In this document: positions 57,045 to 64,000 of the stretch, one piece after another
Layout: every line of letters begins with the position of its first letter
How positions within the stretch are numbered: position 1 is the first letter of the stretch
Assembly: GCF_041102775.1 (NCBI RefSeq)
Contig: NZ_JBGCUO010000001.1
Coordinates: forward strand, 124,001 to 188,000
Reading direction: 5' to 3'
Source of the DNA: Alcanivorax sp. REN37
GTDB taxonomy: Bacteria; Pseudomonadota; Gammaproteobacteria; Pseudomonadales; Alcanivoracaceae
Length of the DNA: 64,000 nt
Translations under genes and position numbers: made by a program
Notes under the pieces: generated by a model
Databases searched by the model: none
What the model saw: only the letters and a program-made list of their open reading frames with translations
What the model was told of the DNA's origin: nothing

Positions 57045-58715
57045 ATGAAACGCAAACTCGTGATGCTGGCACTGCTCACCGCCGGCGTGGCCCAAGCACA
57101 AGCCCCGGACGCCACCACCGTGAACCTGATCCGGCTGCTGGTGGAGCAGGGCGTGCTGGAAGCGGAGCAAGCCGATGCCCTGCTGCGCCAAGCGCAGCAG
57201 CAGGCGGCACCGGCACTGACGGCAGAGCCCGGCGATGTGCGGGTGCCCTACATTCCGGAGAACGTGCGCGAAGAAATCACCGCCTCGCTGCGCGAGCAAG
57301 TGATCGCCGAAGCCGAACGCGATGGCTGGGCCGCGCCCGGCCAAGTGGCCGATTGGACCCGCCGCATCAAAGTGGACGCCGACGTGCGCTTGCGCGATGA
57401 GTCGCGCTTCATGGGTGACGGCAACGATCCTTACTTGGTCGATTACCACCGCTTCAACCAAGAAGGGCCGCAGGACATGTCGCCGGCGCAGATCGGCCTC
57501 GGCGCCTACCCGCCGTTCTACAACACCACGCGTGATCGCACTAACCTGATCCGCGTGCGCGCCCGGCTGGGTGTGACGGCAATGCTGTCTGATCACTGGG
57601 AGGCCGGGCTGCGGCTGGCCACCGGCAGCAGCGACGATCCGGTGTCCACCAACCAGACCCTTGGCGGCGGTCTGGAGAAAAAAGATTTCTGGCTGGATCG
57701 CGGTTACATCCGCTGGCGCTCCGGTGACCGCTGGAGCGTCACCGGGGGCCGGTTCGCCACCCCGTTCCTGTTCACCGACATGCTCTATTCCAACGATCTA
57801 AATCTGGATGGTCTGGCGGTGGGCTTTGACGACACCGACGGCAGCGGCCTGTTCGCCACCCTGGGCGCCTTCCCGCTGGAGTACACCAGCGACGACAGCC
57901 CCAGCCGCAGTGAGGTGAAGCAGCGTTCGAAGGACAAATGGCTGTTTGGTGCCCAGGTCGGTGCGCGTTTCCAGTTCTCCGAGCGCAACAGCCTGTTGGC
58001 GGCGGCCAGTTTCTATGAGTTCGACAATATCAGCGGTGAGCGCAGTGCTGCCTGCTCCCCCTGGCGCTCGCCGCGCGAGGGCGGCTATGGCTGCTCCACG
58101 GACTGGTCGCGCCCGGCGTTCATGCAGAAGGGCAACACCGTGTTCATGCTGCGTGACATCGCGCTCGATCCCACCGATCCGGCCGCCACGCCGATGCCGC
58201 AGTACGTGGGCTTGGCCGCCGAGTTCCAGTTGCTCGACCTGCACCTGCGCTGGGACGGTGATCTGGTCAATGACCTGCGCTACCGCGTGCACGCCAACTA
58301 CATCCAGAACCTCGGCTACAGCGAGAGCAAGATGTACCGCCGCATGGGCGCCACCGCCCAAGGCAGCACCGACGGCTTGATCGGTAACAACGTCGACCTC
58401 GCCGGTCGCATCAAGAGCGGCGACACCGCCTGGATGCTGGAGCTGTCGGTGGGCAACGCCCTCGATATCCGCGAGCAGGGCCAGTGGCTGCTGCAGGCCG
58501 GCTACAAGCGCATCGAGCCCGATGCCCTGCCGGACGCCTACAACGACGCCAGCTTCCACCGTGGCGGCACCAACGCCAAGGGCTTCTACCTCAGCGGCGC
58601 CTACGGTCTGCACCGCAATGTCTGGACCCAGCTACGCTGGATGAGCACTGAGGAAGTCTATGGCGCTCCGCTGGCGTTCGACATCGTCCAACTCGACCTG
58701 AACGCGAGGTTCTGA
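57045..58715 (+). CDS. Putative outer-membrane porin (Porin_5-like)
   Basis: 556 residues. Signal peptide VMLALLTAGVAQA; a short helical region (LIRLLVEQGVLEAEQADALLRQ) resembling the N-terminus of the putative-porin family; then a predicted beta-barrel with alternating aromatic strands (TNLIRVRARLGVTAMLSDHWEAGL-type, near residues 165-190), terminating in LDLNARF with the C-terminal phenylalanine. AGGAGAG precedes the ATG. It is the only barrel besides TpsB in the cluster, so it might be the target of the dedicated TonB or a separate uptake pore; this is inference. Substrate unknown. Confidence 0.75.
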   Translation: MKRKLVMLALLTAGVAQAQAPDATTVNLIRLLVEQGVLEAEQADALLRQAQQQAAPALTAEPGDVRVPYIPENVREEITASLREQVIAEAERDGWAAPGQVADWTRRIKVDADVRLRDESRFMGDGNDPYLVDYHRFNQEGPQDMSPAQIGLGAYPPFYNTTRDRTNLIRVRARLGVTAMLSDHWEAGLRLATGSSDDPVSTNQTLGGGLEKKDFWLDRGYIRWRSGDRWSVTGGRFATPFLFTDMLYSNDLNLDGLAVGFDDTDGSGLFATLGAFPLEYTSDDSPSRSEVKQRSKDKWLFGAQVGARFQFSERNSLLAAASFYEFDNISGERSAACSPWRSPREGGYGCSTDWSRPAFMQKGNTVFMLRDIALDPTDPAATPMPQYVGLAAEFQLLDLHLRWDGDLVNDLRYRVHANYIQNLGYSESKMYRRMGATAQGSTDGLIGNNVDLAGRIKSGDTAWMLELSVGNALDIREQGQWLLQAGYKRIEPDALPDAYNDASFHRGGTNAKGFYLSGAYGLHRNVWTQLRWMSTEEVYGAPLAFDIVQLDLNARF

Positions 58716-59407
58716 TGATGCTGTCCACGCCCCGATACTTGCTGCCGGCGCTGGTGGTGCTGGTCAGTACGCTCGGCTCGGTGCAGGCGCTGGGGCAAGC
58801 CGCCCCGGCGTCGCTGGAGGACCGCCTGCGGGCGGAGCTGCGCAGCGTCAGCGATCAGTTGCAGCGCGCCCAGGCAGAACTGCGCCAACTTACCGCCGAG
58901 CGCGATCAGGCCCAGCACGCACTCAAGAGCGCCGAACAGCAGGTCGAACGCCATGCCCGCGACTTATCGCGTGCCGAATCCCAGCACGACCGGCTGCGTG
59001 ACCAAGCCTCAGCGCAGATCAGCGCTCGTAACGAGCGGCTGGAGGAATACCGCGCCGCCTACGACGAGCTGCTGCATACCGCGCGCGAAAAGGAACAGCA
59101 GCGCAGTGTGGCCGAAAACGAACTGCGTTTCCGCCGTGCTCAAGTGGAGCAGTGCACGGTGCAGAACGAGGCACTGTATCAGACCGGTCACGAGGTCATC
59201 ACCGCCTTTGAACAGCTGCGTACCCGCGACCTGTTGCGAGCGCGCCAGCCGTTTGCCACCCACCAGCGCGTCAAGCTCGACAATCTGGTGCAGGAATACG
59301 CCGACAGTCTTTACGGCCACCGTTACCACCCGGCCCAACCGTTGCCGGAGGCCGAACAGGCCACCGCACCGGCGGCGCCGACCACGTCTTCAGGAGCGTC
59401 CCAATGA
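58715..59407 (+). CDS. Secreted coiled-coil protein
   Basis: 230 residues: signal peptide ALVVLVSTLGSVQA, then an almost unbroken charged alpha-helical coiled coil from about 33 to 145 (heptads rich in Leu, Arg, Glu, Ala and Gln), a single cysteine in VEQCTVQNEA and a proline/alanine tail. The ATG overlaps the porin stop by one base (TGATG), showing translational coupling. Could be a periplasmic spacer or scaffold around the motor and exoprotein. No enzymatic motif. Family not recognised. Confidence 0.7.
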   Translation: MMLSTPRYLLPALVVLVSTLGSVQALGQAAPASLEDRLRAELRSVSDQLQRAQAELRQLTAERDQAQHALKSAEQQVERHARDLSRAESQHDRLRDQASAQISARNERLEEYRAAYDELLHTAREKEQQRSVAENELRFRRAQVEQCTVQNEALYQTGHEVITAFEQLRTRDLLRARQPFATHQRVKLDNLVQEYADSLYGHRYHPAQPLPEAEQATAPAAPTTSSGASQ

Positions 59408-59847
59408 GCGAGCATCTCGAACTGATCCGTCACTTCAGCGCTGAACAACTGGCCACTTTGCTGCGTGAGCAAGGCTACCGCGTCACCGTGGATGAGGAGG
59501 GCCGGCTGCTGCGCAGTGCCAGCCAAGGCCTGGCGTTCCTGGCTCGGTTCGGTAATGCGGCCGAGACCGATGGCCAGTGGCTGGATGTCACCTTTGGCCT
59601 CACCCTGCAAGTGGACGGCGAACTGCCGGCCGAGCTGGTGAACCGCTGGAACAGCCGCATGCGTTTCGCCCGCCTCAGCCATCAGGGCGATGCGCTGGTG
59701 CTGGAGCAAGACCTGATGGTGGCGGGCGGTGTCCATGTGGATGCCGTGAAGGCCCAGCTAACGCTGTGGGACCGGCTGATCCAAGAACTGGTGTTTTTCC
59801 TACGCGAGCAATTGGCGGCAGACGATAGCCAGCGCGCCAGCGCTTAA
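59404..59847 (+). CDS. YbjN-domain protein
   Basis: 147 residues without signal peptide. The pattern ELVNRWNSRMRFARLS followed by ALVLEQDLMVAGGVHVDAV matches the YbjN family (a T3SS-chaperone-like fold). YbjN-like proteins are often tied to surface and motility functions, but their biochemistry is unclear. The ATG overlaps the previous stop as ATGA. Being at the end of the tpsB-exb-ton row it could be a cytosolic chaperone for the exoprotein; inference. Confidence 0.7.
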   Translation: MSEHLELIRHFSAEQLATLLREQGYRVTVDEEGRLLRSASQGLAFLARFGNAAETDGQWLDVTFGLTLQVDGELPAELVNRWNSRMRFARLSHQGDALVLEQDLMVAGGVHVDAVKAQLTLWDRLIQELVFFLREQLAADDSQRASA

Positions 59848-59924
59848 GCCACGGCGCCGGCACGGGAAGGCCGGCGCGTCCTGACTATCCCGGGGGCAGA
59901 TCTGATGAGGGCAAGGAGGCAATC

Positions 59925-60821
59925 ATGGCACGGTTTATCGCACCGGCTTCCAGCGCGGCCAGCCCGCTGCCGCCGGTGCAATTGGAAAGCGCTTTTGTGC
60001 GGGTCGCCGAGCGCGGCAACTTCGCCGATGCGGCACAAGACCTGGCGCTGACGCCGGTGGCGCTGCGCCGCATGATGGATCGGCTGCAACGCCAGCAGGG
60101 CGCGCGGCTGTTGTTCCGCCAAGAACGGCAGGTGTGCCTGACCTGGGCCGGCCAGCAGCTGTACCAGCGCTTGCAGGGGCATCCGTTGACGCCTTCGCGA
60201 CCGCTAGTGATGGCAGTATCGGAGCCGCTGTTGTCCGGCTTCCTGCAACGCGGATTGTTGCAACTGATGCGCCAGCAACCGCAGTTGCAGCTGGTGCTAC
60301 AGGCGGTGCCGCTTGGTGCCGCCGCCGCGCAGTCAGATTTGGCGGTACTGCTCAGCGACAGCGCGCCGGCGGACGACGCCCGCCACATGGGGCAGGTGGA
60401 ATTCTCGCCCCATGTGGCGCGGCGTCAGCTGCGCCATAGCCCATGGCTGGCGGAACTGGACAGCGCTGCGGTCGGCCAGTTGGTCGGCGTACAGCCGGAA
60501 AGCATGGCTCAGTGCCCGACGCTGGCGGGTTGGCACCAGTGGCTGTCGCGCTACGCCCAAGGTTGGGTGCAAGTGCCGGCCAGCGAACACGCCCGCGCCC
60601 AGCTGCAGGGTGGCCGCGCGGTGGCACTGCTGCCCACCTTCACGCCGCAATTGGCACCGGAGCTGGTGGCCGTGCGTTGGCGCGGCGAGTCATTGCCGCA
60701 TTTGCGTGTGTGGTTGCACAGCGATGCCGCCGCGCCGAGCGCGCCGCTGCAGTGGCTGCATAACGCGGTCGGCGGCCTGCTGCAGGAGCGCGCCACCTGG
60801 CTCGGCACCCGGGTGCAATAA
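59925..60821 (+). CDS. LysR-type transcriptional regulator
   Basis: 298 residues. An N-terminal winged helix-turn-helix at ~18-80 (LESAFVRVAERGNFADAAQD, VALRRMMDRLQRQQGARLLF) with the standard LysR spacing, then a substrate-binding domain that is degenerate relative to typical LysR proteins. Preceded by AAGGAGG. It follows the island on the same strand, 77 bases after the YbjN gene, so it may regulate the island or the RND pump downstream; neither can be settled from the sequence. The effector is unknown. Confidence 0.8.
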   Translation: MARFIAPASSAASPLPPVQLESAFVRVAERGNFADAAQDLALTPVALRRMMDRLQRQQGARLLFRQERQVCLTWAGQQLYQRLQGHPLTPSRPLVMAVSEPLLSGFLQRGLLQLMRQQPQLQLVLQAVPLGAAAAQSDLAVLLSDSAPADDARHMGQVEFSPHVARRQLRHSPWLAELDSAAVGQLVGVQPESMAQCPTLAGWHQWLSRYAQGWVQVPASEHARAQLQGGRAVALLPTFTPQLAPELVAVRWRGESLPHLRVWLHSDAAAPSAPLQWLHNAVGGLLQERATWLGTRVQ

Positions 60822-60953
60822 CAACTGTGCAGTAATTGAGGATTCCCCCACCGCGCAGTTGCCGCGTAAGGAAGCCACTTCCTACAATGCGGCACTGTTT
60901 ATCATTGTTCGGCCCGGGGCACGGCCCGCGCCGTTGCCGTGGGGAAATCCTGG

Positions 60954-62183
60954 ATGTCGCAACCTGCTTCTGCCCGTCTGTCTCGCGCCGCCTTGGTGTG
61001 GGGCTTGGTGTTTGTGCTGTTGGTCGGCGCCATCCTCTGGGTGCTGATGCGCACGCCGAAGGCGGCCACGGCGCCGTCCCGCGGTCTGTTCGGACAGCCG
61101 GCGGTGGTGCGCGTGGTGCCGGTGGAACGTGGCCCACTGTCGGTGCAGGTAAAAGCGATTGGCACCGTCACCCCGCTCAATACCGTGCAAGTGCGCAGCC
61201 GCGTGGCGGGCGAGCTGGTGCGGCTGGCGTTCGAGGAAGGCGCCGAAGTGGCCGCCGGCGACCTGCTCGCTGAAATCGACCCGCGTCCCTACCAAGTACA
61301 GCTGGCGCAAGCCGAAGGCCAAGCGCGGCAGAACCAAGCCCAACTGCAGAATGCCGAACAAGACTTGGCGCTCTATGAAGAGCTGTTCAAGGACGATGCC
61401 ATTGCTCGCCAGACGCTCACCGAGCAGCGCGCGCTGGTGGCGCAGCTGCGCGCTGCCGCTCAGACCAACCAGGCCCAGATTGATGATGCCCGTCTGCAGC
61501 TGTCGTGGACGCGCATCACCGCGCCAGTGGCTGGACGCGTTGGTCTGCGCGCGTTGGACCCGGGCAACCTGGTCGGCGCCAATGACAGCACCGCGCTGGT
61601 GACGCTGACCCAGACCCGCCCCATCAACGTGCTGTTCACCGTGCCGGAAACCCAATTGCAGGCGCTGCGTGACGCACTGGGTGCTCAGCCGCTGGTGGTA
61701 GAGGCGGTGGCGCGCAACGACCAAACGGTGCTGGCGCGTGGCACCCTGACCACGTTCGATAACCAGATCGACACCGCCACCGGCACGCTGAAACTGAAAG
61801 CCGAATTCAGCAACGACGATGACGCGCTGTTCCCCAACCAATTCGTTAACGTGCGGCTGTTCCTGCGCACCCTGGATGACACCCTCACCATTCCCTCCGA
61901 TGCGGTGCAGTACGGCTCGCGCGGCACCTATGTGTATGTCGAGCACGACGGCAAAGTGGCATTGCGCTTCATCGGCCTCGGTCCGGTGGACGGCGAGCGG
62001 GTGGCGGTGTTGAGTGGTCTGGAAGAAGGCGAACAGGTGGTGCTGGAAGGCATCGACCGACTGCGCGACGGTGCCCCGGTGGTGGTCACCGATGGCGCGC
62101 CGGAAGCGGTCAACGTGGATGCGGTGCCGACTGAAACCAGTGAGGACGCACCTGCCCGCAGCGGCCGCCGGGCCCGTCAATGA
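60954..62183 (+). CDS. mdtA: RND efflux periplasmic adaptor (MdtA-like)
   Basis: Membrane-fusion protein linking an RND pump to an outer-membrane channel. 409 residues: N-terminal anchor [18 protein letters not shown] without lipobox, barrel-sandwich domain ([20 protein letters not shown], then [19 protein letters not shown]), helical hairpin, and the membrane-proximal domain ending [17 protein letters not shown] precedes the ATG at 60954; a GTG at 60939 gives five more residues. The four-base overlap with the pump gene (ATGA) shows coupling. No TolC-like gene is in the window. Confidence 0.88.
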   Translation: MSQPASARLSRAALVWGLVFVLLVGAILWVLMRTPKAATAPSRGLFGQPAVVRVVPVERGPLSVQVKAIGTVTPLNTVQVRSRVAGELVRLAFEEGAEVAAGDLLAEIDPRPYQVQLAQAEGQARQNQAQLQNAEQDLALYEELFKDDAIARQTLTEQRALVAQLRAAAQTNQAQIDDARLQLSWTRITAPVAGRVGLRALDPGNLVGANDSTALVTLTQTRPINVLFTVPETQLQALRDALGAQPLVVEAVARNDQTVLARGTLTTFDNQIDTATGTLKLKAEFSNDDDALFPNQFVNVRLFLRTLDDTLTIPSDAVQYGSRGTYVYVEHDGKVALRFIGLGPVDGERVAVLSGLEEGEQVVLEGIDRLRDGAPVVVTDGAPEAVNVDAVPTETSEDAPARSGRRARQ

Positions 62184-64000
62184 GCAGTTTCTCGCGCCCG
62201 TTCATCCTGCGGCCAGTGGCCACCTCGCTGCTGATGCTGGCGTTGCTGGTGGCCGGTCTGCTGGCGTGGCGACTGTTGCCGGTGGCGGCGCTGCCACAGG
62301 TGGATTACCCGATCATCCAGGTGTTCACCTTCCACCCCGGTGCTGGCCCGGATGTGACCGCGCGCACCATCACCGCGCCGCTGGAACGCAACCTCGGCAA
62401 GATACCCGGACTCAAGCAGATGTCGTCCACCAGCTCCGGCGGTGCTTCGGTGATCACGCTGCAATTCGGGCTGGATGTAAACCTCGGTGTGGCCGAGCAG
62501 GAGGTGCAGGCAGCGCTCAATACCGCGGACAGCCTGCTGCCGTCGGACCTGCCGTCACCGCCGATCTACCGCAAGGTGAACCCCGCCGATGCGCCGATCC
62601 TGACGCTGGCGGTGACCTCGGAAAGCCTGCCGCTGCCCCATGTGCACGATTTGGTTGATACCCGCATGGCGCAGAAGTTGGCGCAGCTGCCCGGTGTCGG
62701 CATGGTCAGCCTTGCCGGCGGCCAGCGGCCGGCGCTGCGGGTGCAGGTCAACGCCGCGGCGCTGGCAGCGCAAAGCCTGACGTTGGATGACGTGCGCAGC
62801 GCCATCGTCGCCACCAACGTCAACCAGCCGAAAGGCAGCTTCGATGGCCCGTTCCGCTCCACCATGTTGGACGCCAACGACCAGATCCAATCGGTGGCCG
62901 ACTACCGCAAGCTGATCCTCAGCTGGGCCGGCAACGCGCCGCTGCGGCTCGGCGATGTGGCCGAGATCCGCGAAGACGCCGAAGACCGTTTCCTCGCCGC
63001 CTGGGCCGACACCCAGCCGGCGGTGCTGGTCAATATCCAGCGCCAGCCCGGCGCCAACGTGATTGACGTTGCTGACCAGGTAAAAGCCCTGCTGCCGCAG
63101 CTCACCGCCACCTTGCCGGCCTCGGTGGATGTGCGGGTGCTCACCGACCGCACCGAAAGCATCCGTTCGGCGGTGCGCGATGTGCAGCGCGAATTGCTGT
63201 TCGCCATCGGCTTGGTGGTGCTGGTGACTTTCGTATTCCTGCGCACCGCCTCGGCCACCGTAATCCCCAGCGTGGCCGTGCCGCTATCGTTGGTCGGCAC
63301 CTTTGCGTTCATGTACTTGGCCGGTTATTCGATCAACAACCTGTCGCTGATGGCGCTCACCATTGCCACCGGCTTTGTGGTCGATGACGCCATCGTGATG
63401 CTGGAAAACATTGCCCGTCACCGTGAGCAAGGCGCGTCGCCGATGCAGGCGGCGCTGGTGGGCGCCAAAGAGATCGGTTTCACCCTGGTGTCGCTGACGG
63501 TATCGCTGGTGGCAGTGCTGATTCCGCTGCTGTTCATGGGCGATGTGGTGGGCCGGCTGTTCCATGAATTCGCGGTGACGCTGGCGGTGGCGATTGGGCT
63601 GTCGCTGGTGGTGTCGCTGACGCTGACGCCGATGATGAGCGCGCGCCTGCTGAAACGGTTGCCGCCGCAGGCGGATCCCAACAGCTGGAGCGAGCGCATG
63701 ATCCGCCGCTACGGCGAGGCGTTGGATTGGGTGCTCGACCATCAACGCTGGGCGCTGCTGGCAATGTTGGTCACGCTGGCGTTGACCGCGTTGCTGTACC
63801 TGATGGTGCAGAAGGACTTCTTCCCGGTGCAGGACAGCGGTGTGATCCAGGTGGTCACCGAAGGCCCGCAAACCACCTCGTTCGTGGCCATGGCGGAGCG
63901 CCAGCAAGCGCTGGCGGCGGTGCTGCTGGAAGACGACGCGGTCAGCAGCCTGTCGTCGTTTATCGGCGTCGATGGCACCAACACCACCCTCAACAGCGGC
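62180..64000 (+). CDS. mdtB: RND efflux pump permease, MdtB-like (truncated by window end)
   Basis: Inner-membrane proton-driven pump; 607 residues visible of an expected ~1,040. It begins [20 protein letters not shown] with helix 1, then porter domains, then helices 2-6 around [15 protein letters not shown] and the proton-relay double aspartate in [17 protein letters not shown]. The [13 protein letters not shown] start is characteristic of MdtB/MdtC pumps. No stop before the window end. In E. coli mdtA is followed by mdtB and mdtC; mdtC would lie outside. Confidence 0.88.
   Translation, partial: MSSFSRPFILRPVATSLLMLALLVAGLLAWRLLPVAALPQVDYPIIQVFTFHPGAGPDVTARTITAPLERNLGKIPGLKQMSSTSSGGASVITLQFGLDVNLGVAEQEVQAALNTADSLLPSDLPSPPIYRKVNPADAPILTLAVTSESLPLPHVHDLVDTRMAQKLAQLPGVGMVSLAGGQRPALRVQVNAAALAAQSLTLDDVRSAIVATNVNQPKGSFDGPFRSTMLDANDQIQSVADYRKLILSWAGNAPLRLGDVAEIREDAEDRFLAAWADTQPAVLVNIQRQPGANVIDVADQVKALLPQLTATLPASVDVRVLTDRTESIRSAVRDVQRELLFAIGLVVLVTFVFLRTASATVIPSVAVPLSLVGTFAFMYLAGYSINNLSLMALTIATGFVVDDAIVMLENIARHREQGASPMQAALVGAKEIGFTLVSLTVSLVAVLIPLLFMGDVVGRLFHEFAVTLAVAIGLSLVVSLTLTPMMSARLLKRLPPQADPNSWSERMIRRYGEALDWVLDHQRWALLAMLVTLALTALLYLMVQKDFFPVQDSGVIQVVTEGPQTTSFVAMAERQQALAAVLLEDDAVSSLSSFIGVDGTNTTLNSG

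Overview
The window is a GC-rich gammaproteobacterial chromosome segment, most likely from Alcanivorax or a close relative. The main pointers are a wax ester synthase/diacylglycerol acyltransferase that closely resembles Alcanivorax AtfA1, several fatty-acid enzymes, and the mnmG-rsmG-parA-parB-atp-glmU-glmS block that usually lies near the replication origin in gammaproteobacteria. No rRNA, tRNA, CRISPR array or complete insertion sequence was recognised.

Layout. 0-5.6 kb: fumarase, an acyl-CoA synthetase, a YgjP-type metallopeptidase and NADP-glutamate dehydrogenase, all on +. 5.6-18.2 kb: mostly - strand genes, namely an esterase, RapA, a HopJ-domain protein, a cold-shock protein, the wax ester synthase, a short-chain dehydrogenase, a long acyl-CoA dehydrogenase and a K+/H+ antiporter. 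A two-domain lipoprotein and a GIY-YIG protein are on +. 18.4-33.4 kb: tightly packed housekeeping genes (tRNA/rRNA modification, chromosome partition, F1Fo ATP synthase, amino-sugar synthesis). 33.4-34.9 kb: a small accessory patch with an HNH nuclease gene broken by one stop codon and a protein joining an antitoxin-like and a transposase-like domain.

35.0-59.9 kb is the most interesting part: a two-partner-secretion island. It has a 4,231-residue filamentous-haemagglutinin-type exoprotein, a DING/PstS-like phosphate-binding protein, a cell-surface-signalling cassette (STN protein, ECF sigma factor, FecR-type anti-sigma factor, lipoprotein), the TpsB transporter, a dedicated ExbB-ExbD-TonB set whose ExbB carries a large periplasmic DUF2341/LamG-like region, a porin, a coiled-coil protein, a YbjN-like protein and a LysR regulator. 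The content recalls the Pseudomonas aeruginosa PUMA3 (VreA/VreI/VreR) and PdtA/PdtB loci, here compact and without a type II secretion cluster. A Pho-box-like repeat sits before the signalling cassette. The working model is a phosphate-starvation surface system in which the sigma factor switches on secretion of the giant exoprotein, and a proton-driven TonB motor acts on it or on a partner at the outer membrane.

60.9-64.0 kb: an RND efflux adaptor and the first part of an MdtB-type pump, cut by the window end.

Positions and starts come from reading the sequence. Family assignments come from recognising motifs, not from database searches.
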